A stretch of DNA of 27,959 nucleotides from an uncultured Prevotella sp. (GTDB lineage: Bacteria; Bacteroidota; Bacteroidia; Bacteroidales; Bacteroidaceae): contig USRA01000024.1 in the NCBI GenBank assembly GCA_900557035.1, forward strand, positions 1 to 27,959, in the 5' to 3' direction. The notes below the pieces were generated by a model, which was given only the letters and a program-made list of their open reading frames with translations, made no database searches and was not told where the DNA came from. Within the stretch, counting starts at the first letter, position 1, and each line of letters starts with the position of its first letter. Below are positions 1 to 6,848 of this stretch, one piece after another. A program made the translations under genes and the position numbers.

Positions 1-367
1 AAAGTGACACGAAGTCACCACCGTTAGCTTCTTCCTGAGCTCTAGCTTCCTTCATTGCATTGGTAAAACCAGCGTCGGTCTTGTGATCGGCAAGGTTTTC
101 AATTACATCAGGCACAGAAATCTCAAGAATTACATTCATACCACCCTTAAGGTCAAGTCCGAGACCAATCTGAGTTTCCAAGCAGTTCTGGTATGAATAA
201 ACACCTAAGTACTTCACAGAATCCTTATAATCCTGCTGCGCGATAGGGTCTTTCAACTTTGCAGCCTCGCCGTCATAGTAACGTGTGGCGAACGAGAATG
301 ACAAATAGAAGATACTTGCGAGTGTCAGTAAGACGGCTACACAAATTACAATTCCTTTGTTTTGCAT
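1..367 (-). CDS. secDF: Protein translocase subunit SecD/SecDF, N-terminal part (cut by window edge)
   Basis: This is the first ~122 residues of a minus-strand gene whose remainder lies left of the window. I translated it by hand from an ATG at 367. It begins MQNKGIVICVAVLLTLAS, a single membrane-spanning segment, followed by a soluble stretch containing IGLGLDLKGGMNVILE, the D1 motif of SecD. SecD with SecF drives late steps of Sec protein export at the inner membrane using the proton or sodium gradient. In Bacteroidota SecD and SecF are normally fused in one chain of about 1000 residues, so a fused SecDF is expected but cannot be seen here. A promoter -7 element lies at 437-444. Confidence 0.9.
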   Translation of the reverse strand, partial: MQNKGIVICVAVLLTLASIFYLSFSFATRYYDGEAAKLKDPIAQQDYKDSVKYLGVYSYQNCLETQIGLGLDLKGGMNVILEISVPDVIENLADHKTDAGFTNAMKEARAQEEANGGDFVSL

Positions 368-436
368 TTCTATTTATTGTTATTAATTTATTTATTCACA
401 GTTAAGTAAAAACGTCAATACACACATAATGACGTG

Positions 437-444
437 CAAAAATA
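437..444 (-). promoter_or_regulatory. Bacteroidota -7 promoter element for secDF
   Basis: The minus strand reads TATTTTTG, matching TAnnTTTG. It lies about 70 nt upstream of the secDF start codon. No clear TTTG -33 box is found at the usual spacing, so the call rests on the -7 element and its position. Confidence 0.5.
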
Positions 445-477
445 CGCATTTTTTTTCGTAAATAAGAATAATTTGCC

Positions 478-1575
478 CTATTTTTGATGTTTAGGGCGCA
501 TTTTTAGCTTGCAGATGATGGGATAGTGGTCTGAAACCGCTATTTTGTTATCTACATAGCATTCGTATGGCTCCCAATCATCAGAGCACATGATATTATC
601 TATACGTACAAAAAATCCTCCATGATGATAGCTGATACCGGGGCCGTTTCCGCTGGCAATGTAGCAATCTGTCAGATTCTTCGCTATCGTGCGGTGGGCG
701 TACGAGATAGGTCCATCATTGAAGTCACCACAGAGAATGGTACTCATACTCTTATGATGCTTTACATACTCCGCCACAGCCTCTGCCTCGGGAGCACGCT
801 TGCGGGTTGCCTCAGCCAACTTCACCACCAGGAGCTTTGAGGTTTCCTCGGCTGTATCCACCTGAAGCTTTCCAACCACCAGGTTTTTAAACTGCCTGCG
901 GTCTTCCAGGCTCAATCCGGTTGTTTCCAGATGATTGTTGATGACGAGCACCATCTTTCCCTTTATCTTCAGGCGATATGCCACACTCATATTTCCCGTC
1001 GATTCGTAAGGAATCAACTCCTTGGAAAGAATCGGATACTTGCTGAGCAGCATCAGGCAGTTGCCACCCTTGGGATGGACGGTCGTATCCTGATAGGCAT
1101 ACATCGGCTTCAAGATACTGTCTATCTGCTGCTGATTCTTCCAATTGGGCATGGCTTCCTGCAGGCACACGATATCGGCATCCTGTTCCTGGATATACTG
1201 CAGGCAGATGTTATGTCCTTCATCATCCTCTGTCTGGCTGCCGAAGTTCCAGGTATTATACGACAACACCTTGATACTTCCCTCAGGCGCATCTCCCTTC
1301 ATATTGATAGGCATGTATTGGCGCACAGGCACAAAAGCCACCAGGAATCCGAGTACAGGAATCAGGGCGTACTTGGAACGGAAGACAAGCCAAAAGACCA
1401 GGAACCCCAAATTGATGACGAGAAAGATGGGAAACAGCAAGCCTGCATTGGTAAATGCAGGAAACTTTGCCGGATTCAACAAATCCGAATATCCCACCAA
1501 TAGCATGAAGACAATGGTAGCCACATTGGCTCCCGCTATCATCTTCACCGTAAAATCTTTCAATCCGTCAAGCAT
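478..1575 (-). CDS. Membrane-anchored endonuclease/exonuclease/phosphatase family protein
   Basis: This 365-residue protein has three hydrophobic segments near its N-terminus (about residues 12-30, 45-65 and 68-86) and then an endonuclease/exonuclease/phosphatase fold from about residue 100 to the end. Visible family motifs are SYNTWN (105-110), IVCLQEA with the metal-binding Glu140, NNHLE, CGDFNDGP and the C-terminal SDHYP with the catalytic His. Members of this superfamily cleave phosphodiester bonds in nucleic acids or phospholipids/inositol phosphates; the substrate here cannot be told. The catalytic domain follows an odd number of membrane spans. The gene follows the rhomboid gene by 6 nt and is probably co-transcribed with it. 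Confidence 0.85.
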   Translation of the reverse strand: MLDGLKDFTVKMIAGANVATIVFMLLVGYSDLLNPAKFPAFTNAGLLFPIFLVINLGFLVFWLVFRSKYALIPVLGFLVAFVPVRQYMPINMKGDAPEGSIKVLSYNTWNFGSQTEDDEGHNICLQYIQEQDADIVCLQEAMPNWKNQQQIDSILKPMYAYQDTTVHPKGGNCLMLLSKYPILSKELIPYESTGNMSVAYRLKIKGKMVLVINNHLETTGLSLEDRRQFKNLVVGKLQVDTAEETSKLLVVKLAEATRKRAPEAEAVAEYVKHHKSMSTILCGDFNDGPISYAHRTIAKNLTDCYIASGNGPGISYHHGGFFVRIDNIMCSDDWEPYECYVDNKIAVSDHYPIICKLKMRPKHQK

Positions 1576-1581
1576 ATCTTC

Positions 1582-2520
1582 TTACTTATTACTCTGATCG
1601 AAAAGCGTCTGCTTCTCTTCTTTAGAGAGACTGTCGTAGCCGCTCTTTCTAATTTTATCCAATATCCGGTCTATCTCTACCTGATTTGCCTTCTTGCGCT
1701 GCTCATCCTGGTCGGTAGGCTGGAAATCAGTTGTATAATTCTCATTTCGGGTATAGTCGAAACGCTGCTTGGTGTACTTATTACGACCACCAAACATGTT
1801 TCTCACCTTGTCGAAGGCATCTTGGGTAGATGAATTGTGATAACCACCCTCCATCTGCTTGCGCCAGTAGCGAATCATAAAGAAACCGAAGACCATACCT
1901 CCCAGGTGGGCAATATGAGCCACGCCGTCACCACGGGTAGCCAATGCCGAGAAGAGTTCGATGGCCGCATAGCCAATCACGAAATACTTCGCCTTGATAG
2001 GTACCGGCAATGGGAAGATGAAGATACGCTCATTCGGATAAATCATGCCGAAGGCAAGCAGAATGGCATAGATGGCACCCGAGGCACCCACCGTGGTCCA
2101 CAAATTAAGATAATCCCCCATCGGCAGGCGGGCACCATTGGCATCCACGATAAACTGATAGGCAGAGAAGTCATTATACAGATAGCTGACATACTGCGCA
2201 GCTTCCTGAAAGAGTCCAGCGCCCACGCCACAAGCTATGTAATAAAAAAGGAACTTCTTGGCTCCCCATACTCTTTCTACCACACAACCAAACATCCAGA
2301 GGGCAAACATATTGAATATGATGTGTTCAAAACCTCCATGCATAAACATATAGGTAATCAACTGGTACACGTGGAAGTCGGATGCCATAAAGAAGTGAAG
2401 TCCCAATATATCATTGAGCATAAAATTGCCAGAAGCATCTTTGCCAAACAAATAGCATACCAAGAAGGCAACAACATTCACTATCAACAAGTTCTTTGTA
2501 ACTATCGGTATATTGCGCAT
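1582..2520 (-). CDS. Rhomboid family intramembrane serine protease
   Basis: The 312-residue product has about six membrane segments and the rhomboid signatures: HIIFN (66-70, the HxxxN oxyanion motif), GASGAIYA with catalytic Ser148, and AHLGG with catalytic His205 (also written HIAHLGG). Rhomboids cut transmembrane substrates inside the bilayer. Roughly 95 residues after the last membrane segment form a charged, probably cytoplasmic tail. The ATG at 2520 gives a sensible N-terminal membrane segment. The gene leads a two-gene unit with the downstream phosphodiesterase-like gene, from the promoter at 2575-2608. Physiological substrates cannot be inferred. Confidence 0.92.
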   Translation of the reverse strand: MRNIPIVTKNLLIVNVVAFLVCYLFGKDASGNFMLNDILGLHFFMASDFHVYQLITYMFMHGGFEHIIFNMFALWMFGCVVERVWGAKKFLFYYIACGVGAGLFQEAAQYVSYLYNDFSAYQFIVDANGARLPMGDYLNLWTTVGASGAIYAILLAFGMIYPNERIFIFPLPVPIKAKYFVIGYAAIELFSALATRGDGVAHIAHLGGMVFGFFMIRYWRKQMEGGYHNSSTQDAFDKVRNMFGGRNKYTKQRFDYTRNENYTTDFQPTDQDEQRKKANQVEIDRILDKIRKSGYDSLSKEEKQTLFDQSNK

Positions 2521-2574
2521 AACGATTTTCTTTCTTTATTATTAATAATCACTATAAAATTTATAATTTCGTGG

Positions 2575-2608
2575 CAAAATTACTAAAAATATCCGTGAAA
2601 TCACCAAA
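2575..2608 (-). promoter_or_regulatory. Promoter for the rhomboid/EEP gene pair
   Basis: On the minus strand, TTTG (2605-2608) and TAATTTTG (2575-2582) match the Bacteroidota -33 and -7 boxes with a 22-nt spacer, one longer than usual. It lies about 55 nt upstream of the rhomboid ATG. Confidence 0.6.
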
Positions 2609-2664
2609 AAATGAGTAGATTACAATAAAATTTCACTATTTTCATCACTTTTCTGCTTTTTTTA

Positions 2665-2695
2665 TTTGAACTTTCAAAGGAAAAAGCTATATTTG
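2665..2695 (+). promoter_or_regulatory. Promoter for the HU gene
   Basis: TTTG at 2665-2668 and TATATTTG at 2688-2695, spaced by 19 nt, are an exact match to the Bacteroidota TTTG/TAnnTTTG promoter. Transcription should begin near 2702, leaving a leader of about 47 nt before the ATG at 2749. A small dyad, TTTGAA-CT-TTCAAA (2665-2678), overlaps the -33 box. Confidence 0.8.
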
Positions 2696-2748
2696 TAAGC
2701 AAAAAAGATAACAAGACAAAATTACTAATCATTTTATAACGTAAAATT

Positions 2749-3024
2749 ATGAATAAGACAGAATTGATCGACAAGATTGCAGCAAGTGCAGGCATCACAA
2801 AGGATCAGGCTAAGGCTGCTCTCAATGCAACTACAAACGCATTGAAGGATGCTCTCATTGCAGGTGACAAAATCCAGTTGGTAGGCTTCGGCACTTTCAG
2901 CGTTAACGAGCGTCCTGCTCGCGAGGGTATCAACCCTGCTACTAAGGAGAAGATTCAGATTGCTGCCAAGAAGGTTGCCAAGTTTAAGGCTGGCGCTGAA
3001 CTTGCAGACGCACTCAACAAATAA
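2749..3024 (+). CDS. HU family DNA-binding protein
   Basis: This 91-residue protein is a typical-length HU. It starts MNKTELIDKIAASAGITKDQA, has the GFGTFSVNERPAREGINPATKEKI arm signature (residues ~45-70) that inserts into the DNA minor groove, and ends with the usual AGAELADALNK helix. HU dimers bend and compact chromosomal DNA. The gene stands alone between a divergent rhomboid gene and a convergent reductase gene, with its own promoter and a terminator at 3045-3080. Bacteroidales usually carry several HU/IHF-like paralogs, so a specific hup letter is not assigned. Confidence 0.95.
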   Translation: MNKTELIDKIAASAGITKDQAKAALNATTNALKDALIAGDKIQLVGFGTFSVNERPAREGINPATKEKIQIAAKKVAKFKAGAELADALNK

Positions 3025-3044
3025 TCGTAAAGATTATTTCTTAA

Positions 3045-3080
3045 AATAATAGGGCAACCCTCATGGATTGCCCTATTATT
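3045..3080. terminator. Hairpin terminator between convergent HU and SDR genes
   Basis: Arms AATAATAGGGCAA (3045-3057) and TTGCCCTATTATT (3068-3080) pair perfectly over 13 bp with a 10-nt loop. It lies 20 nt after the HU stop codon and 21 nt after the stop of the opposing reductase gene. U-rich ends occur on both strands, so it probably serves both genes. Confidence 0.85.
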
Positions 3081-3101
3081 GTATATCATAGAAAGCTTTG
3101 C

Positions 3102-3905
3102 TTATTTAGGCTGCTTGCCGATGTAAGCCAAGATACCACCATCTACATAGAGAATGTGGCCATTCACTGCATTAGAAGCATCTGATGCCAGGAACACAGC
3201 AGGACCTTCCAACTCCTCTGGATCCAACCAGCGACCAGCTGGAGTCTTTGCACAAATGAAACTGTCGAATGGGTGACGGCTACCATCAGCCTGACGCTCA
3301 CGAAGAGGGGCTGTCTGTGGGGTTGCAATATAACCAGGGCCCAGTCCGTTGCACTGGATGTTGTACTCACCATACTCTGAACAGATGTTACGTGTCAACA
3401 TCTTCAAGCCGCCCTTGGCTGCTGCGTATGCAGAAACAGTTTCACGACCCAACTCGCTCATCATAGAGCAGATGTTGATAATCTTACCATGACCCTTCTT
3501 GATCATACCTGGGATAACAGCCTTAGATACGATGAATGGTGCAGTGAGGTCGATGTCGATTACCTGCTTGAAGTCATCAACCGACATTTCCGTCATAGGA
3601 ATGCGCTTGATGATACCAGCATTGTTTACCAGAATGTCGATAACACCGAGTTCCTTCTCGATGTCAGCAACCATATTCTTCACCTGCTCCTCATCTGTTA
3701 CATCACAGATATAACCCTTGGCATCAATACCCTTTGCCTTGTAATCTGCAAGCGCCTGATCCATGTGATGCTGGCTGCGGCAGTTGAAAGCAATTTTAGC
3801 ACCCGCCTTGGCATAAGCCTCAGCAATAGCGAAACCGATACCGTATGCGGCACCTGTCACGAGGGCAACCTTACCCTCCAATGAGAATAGTTTGTTAAAG
3901 TCCAT
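3102..3905 (-). CDS. SDR-family oxidoreductase, gluconate 5-dehydrogenase / KduD type
   Basis: This 267-residue classical short-chain dehydrogenase has the cofactor motif TGAAYGIG (17-24), NNAG (94-97) and the catalytic triad Ser147, Tyr160 and Lys164 (YAAAK). The overall sequence, including the GLGPGYIATPQTAPLR region and the C-terminal YVDGGILAYIGKQP, is of the gluconate 5-dehydrogenase (IdnO) / 2-deoxy-D-gluconate 3-dehydrogenase (KduD) type. These NAD(P)H enzymes interconvert sugar acids with keto-sugar acids in gluconate or pectin/uronate breakdown. No kduI, kduK or transporter gene is adjacent, so the exact substrate is uncertain. Confidence 0.85.
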   Translation of the reverse strand: MDFNKLFSLEGKVALVTGAAYGIGFAIAEAYAKAGAKIAFNCRSQHHMDQALADYKAKGIDAKGYICDVTDEEQVKNMVADIEKELGVIDILVNNAGIIKRIPMTEMSVDDFKQVIDIDLTAPFIVSKAVIPGMIKKGHGKIINICSMMSELGRETVSAYAAAKGGLKMLTRNICSEYGEYNIQCNGLGPGYIATPQTAPLRERQADGSRHPFDSFICAKTPAGRWLDPEELEGPAVFLASDASNAVNGHILYVDGGILAYIGKQPK

Positions 3906-3945
3906 ACTTTTATATTTTAATCAATTGTTTGATTTGTTACGAGGG

Positions 3946-3953
3946 CAAAGATA
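3946..3953 (-). promoter_or_regulatory. -7 promoter element for the SDR gene
   Basis: The minus strand reads TATCTTTG, matching TAnnTTTG, 41 nt upstream of the ATG at 3905. A canonical -33 TTTG is not evident at the expected distance. Confidence 0.5.
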
Positions 3954-4085
3954 CAAAATTATTTTGAATCTCGCTCTAATTCAATACGAAAGATGCAGCC
4001 TTTTTACTTATTTTCTCATTTTATTGACTTCTTTTCATAAGTTAGTCCCTTATTGTGATGCTTTTTGCGATGCTTGATTCAACTC

Positions 4086-4901
4086 TTATCGTATCTGGAC
4101 ACCCAGTGTTTCTTCTATCACTTGGATGACCTGCGGGATGGAATCCACATCAAAATCACCCGTCAGACGCTTGTTCTCATCAGAAGCCGTATATCTCATG
4201 CCTGACAATTTAGAAAGTTCCTCCAATACTTCGGATAATGGAGTATTGTCGAAATGCAGGCGATGCGTAGCCCATGCCACATCGTTGATATCATAATCAG
4301 CCAACAACTCAGGCTGGGCAGCCCCTTTCAGCAAACGGGCTCGCTTGCCCTTGGTCAGGAAAACGCCTTCAGCAGAATGGCGAGCCGTGAAAAGCACCTT
4401 TCCGCCGGTTACCATTACTTCGGGAACATCCGTTCTTTCATCCACCATAAACTGAGTACCGAGCACCCTTACATGTCCATGCTCTCCCACTACATCGAAA
4501 GGATGCTGTTCGTCATGCTTCACCTGATAATAGATGCAGCCCTTCATCTCCACCTTTCTGCAATCATCTTCCTGATAGGAAAGAGAAGAATGAGGCATCA
4601 ATGATACCTTCGTTCCATCAGGCAAATGATACGCCACTACTTCTGAATCAGCAGAAAGCGTCACCGTCTTTGGCTGCAAAAGCGTATAGGCTCCCATGGT
4701 GAAGAGCACCAGAATAGATGCAGCCACAGCTATCCAGCGGATGCGACGCATGCGTAAAGATACAGTTGCTGCATGCGAAACCTCTTCATCAGCGATGCCA
4801 ACCCGAGCCTTCACCTTCTGCAAGGCCTTCCTGGTATCCAGCTTGCCCGGCTGAAAATACTTCAGCACAAATTCCTGTTCATTCTTGTTGATCTTCATCA
4901 T
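4086..4901 (-). CDS. FecR family anti-sigma factor
   Basis: The product is 271 residues from the ATG at 4901, or one residue shorter from the adjacent ATG. An upstream in-frame extension to 5018 would run into the preceding gene, so I reject it. Residues 1-54 form the cytoplasmic sigma-binding part, residues 55-75 (WIAVAASILVLFTMGAYTLL) span the membrane, and then a periplasmic FecR domain (VAYHLPDGTKVSLMPHSSL, GTQFMVDE) and a C-terminal DUF4974/STN-like domain (LHFDNTPLSEVLEELSKLSG) follow. FecR-type proteins hold or activate an ECF sigma factor according to TonB-receptor occupancy. It is the last gene of the sigma/TonB operon, 13 nt after the preceding gene, whereas FecR usually follows the sigma gene directly. 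Confidence 0.9.
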   Translation of the reverse strand: MMKINKNEQEFVLKYFQPGKLDTRKALQKVKARVGIADEEVSHAATVSLRMRRIRWIAVAASILVLFTMGAYTLLQPKTVTLSADSEVVAYHLPDGTKVSLMPHSSLSYQEDDCRKVEMKGCIYYQVKHDEQHPFDVVGEHGHVRVLGTQFMVDERTDVPEVMVTGGKVLFTARHSAEGVFLTKGKRARLLKGAAQPELLADYDINDVAWATHRLHFDNTPLSEVLEELSKLSGMRYTASDENKRLTGDFDVDSIPQVIQVIEETLGVQIR

Positions 4902-4914
4902 AGAATCCCTTTCT

Positions 4915-5748
4915 TTAAAATTGTCCTGTAATAGATGCAAAGAGTGTATTGGTGTTCTTATACTTCTCGATGCCATTATATCGCTTACCCTTCGTATAGC
5001 GGATATTGTTTCTGCCATTTTCGATATTGAAGTCGCTTGTCAGCCATCCCAAAGACAGAAACACATCGCCCGAACGGAAGGTCAAAGCCGACTTGATGCG
5101 CCAAGCCAGCCATTTTCCGCCGTGATTACTGACGGTTCGGATAGTTATATTGCCATAAAGTTCATCTGTATAAGATGCAGGATGCCCCACACCTTGTGCG
5201 TCTTTGATTTCGGTAAAAGATACTATATCATTATAAAATGGCGTGATGCAGAGTCCCGGCTCGCAATGCAGCATCAAGCCCGCAGTACGACGCTTGCTCA
5301 ACCACAAGGTAGGAGTACGAAAAGCCAAACCTGGCGTTAGGTTGATTTGAATAATCCTCTTCGGATCATATTCATCATACTCATAACGTTCTATCAAGGG
5401 TCTATCCCCGTGGTTGTCGTTCCATTCTATTCCACAGGAAACACCGGCATAGGTCAAGGGATAATAGGCAAATGTCAACTCAACCATGTAGCTACTTTCA
5501 TTGGCATCACAAAGTCCGCCCGTAATACCTGCCACATAGCGCAGCAGCTTGGTATCCTGCTTTAGCTTCATGCGATTGATCATCTCCACACGCTGTTCAA
5601 AAGTCATAGAATCCTTCACCGCTTTCACGGTATCATTCAAGATACTATAACCCGTATTCTTCTTCTGAACAGAAACATCAGAACCTTGTGCCTTGCCGGC
5701 AATGGCAAAGCACAAGGCACCTAAAATGATAAAAAGACTTCTTTTCAT
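4915..5748 (-). CDS. Exported, probable outer-membrane beta-barrel protein of unknown family
   Basis: The start is the ATG at 5748, preceded by an unusually good Shine-Dalgarno stretch (AAGGTGAGGAGT); a GTG at 5757 is the alternative. The 277-residue product starts with a signal peptide (MKRSLFIILGALCFAIAGKAQ). After a short polar linker it shows alternating hydrophobic/polar strands (YMVELTFAYYPLTYAGVSCGIEW, IIQINLTPGLAFRTP, TAGLMLHCEPGLCI, DVFLSLGWLTSDF) and ends in Phe (LFASITGQF), as outer-membrane barrels do. I do not recognise a named family. It sits between the DUF4249 lipoprotein gene (14 nt) and FecR (13 nt), suggesting that it works with the TonB receptor of the operon. The barrel assignment is inference. 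Confidence 0.75.
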   Translation of the reverse strand: MKRSLFIILGALCFAIAGKAQGSDVSVQKKNTGYSILNDTVKAVKDSMTFEQRVEMINRMKLKQDTKLLRYVAGITGGLCDANESSYMVELTFAYYPLTYAGVSCGIEWNDNHGDRPLIERYEYDEYDPKRIIQINLTPGLAFRTPTLWLSKRRTAGLMLHCEPGLCITPFYNDIVSFTEIKDAQGVGHPASYTDELYGNITIRTVSNHGGKWLAWRIKSALTFRSGDVFLSLGWLTSDFNIENGRNNIRYTKGKRYNGIEKYKNTNTLFASITGQF

Positions 5749-5762
5749 ACTCCTCACCTTTT

Positions 5763-6791
5763 TTATTTGGTATATATTCCTCCATTCTCTTCAGAATCAG
5801 AAGAGCTGAAGAACTTCGAAACAGAACTAATATTGTAGCCAGCCACCACTCCGAAGCCTCCTTTTACATTCGAATAGGTAGGTGTAACCTGCATCAAGCC
5901 CACATCTGCCCAACTGTTGCTCTGCGCATCGTTGATACTCTTGAGAAACCGATAATATTCAGGAGTTACCTTGTATAAATCTACTACATAAGAAAAAATA
6001 TAAAATGACTGATGATATGAATAAGAGTATGTATCCAGGTGAAGTGTATAGGTCTTGCCATTTATCGTACGGTCATTGAAGATGTAGGCATTACCAAAAT
6101 ACTCATAATCATCCATACCGAAATCATCATCCAACTTCGACTTCTTGTTCAACAAGGGTTCATTGTCTGTCAGCAGCCCCAGATCACGGTTCATTTCTCG
6201 ATTCAGTAATCTGAGCTTCACCGAATAATAATCTTCCGAAGAAGGATTATCATGGAAAATAGCTTCTACCCTATCAATGGTTATCGAGTTATAACCATCC
6301 GATGATTTCATTTCCAATTTAACATCGCCCAACTCCACTCCTACCTTCTCTGGGATATAAGTAGAAGCTGAAACAGATGAGAAATCCTGAGCAGAAACCT
6401 GGAGACTGATTTGATCTCCAACATTCTGCTTGCCTACCACATAATACTGGCCTACCAGTTGCGAAAGCACATCGGGGTTTGTGCTTCTGGTAAAGAGTTG
6501 AGCCTCTTCCTCGTTTGCAATGCGTTTCACCGTTTGTTCCACCCCATTCACCTTATATATAATATGTGCATCTACCTTTTCGCGGGATAAGATGTCAACA
6601 TTCCCCTTTACTGATGCTACAGGCAGACTCTTAGCTACACTGACGAGCGTAGTATCACCTTCGGTAGGAAAGCAATAAACCACCAGTCGGGGATGATCCT
6701 GCAGCTTTTGAATATCAAAATCATCTTTGCAGGAAACCAACGTCAGGCAAAAAAGTATGAGGCTAAATGCCCTATATATCATTGTCTTCAT
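5763..6791 (-). CDS. DUF4249 family lipoprotein, partner of the TonB receptor
   Basis: The 342-residue protein begins with a lipoprotein signal peptide, MIYRAFSLILFCLTLVSC, with the lipid-modified Cys followed by KDDFD. Lys plus two acidic residues right after the Cys resembles the lipoprotein export signal that sends Bacteroidota lipoproteins to the cell surface. The body (PRLVVYCFPTEGDTTLVSVAKSLPV; later SVSASTYIPEKVG) fits the DUF4249 family, which is commonly encoded next to TonB receptors carrying a carboxypeptidase-like regulatory domain. By analogy with SusD-type partners it may cap the receptor or help ligand capture, but its function is not established. It lies 57 nt after the receptor gene. 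Confidence 0.8.
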   Translation of the reverse strand: MKTMIYRAFSLILFCLTLVSCKDDFDIQKLQDHPRLVVYCFPTEGDTTLVSVAKSLPVASVKGNVDILSREKVDAHIIYKVNGVEQTVKRIANEEEAQLFTRSTNPDVLSQLVGQYYVVGKQNVGDQISLQVSAQDFSSVSASTYIPEKVGVELGDVKLEMKSSDGYNSITIDRVEAIFHDNPSSEDYYSVKLRLLNREMNRDLGLLTDNEPLLNKKSKLDDDFGMDDYEYFGNAYIFNDRTINGKTYTLHLDTYSYSYHQSFYIFSYVVDLYKVTPEYYRFLKSINDAQSNSWADVGLMQVTPTYSNVKGGFGVVAGYNISSVSKFFSSSDSEENGGIYTK

Positions 6792-6848
6792 TTTTATTTC
6801 TTTTTATCTTTACATAAAATCTACATCTATTATTCGCCATGCTATTCC

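Noticed and set aside
3954..4085. Terminator for the FecR operon in the gap before the SDR gene
   Set aside because: Only weak pairings such as ATAAG/CTTAT and a short direct repeat GATGCTT were found; not enough for a call.
4902..5018. N-terminal extension of the FecR gene to 5018
   Set aside because: It would overlap the preceding gene by over 100 nt and adds a non-homologous stretch. The ATG pair at 4901/4898 fits the family start.
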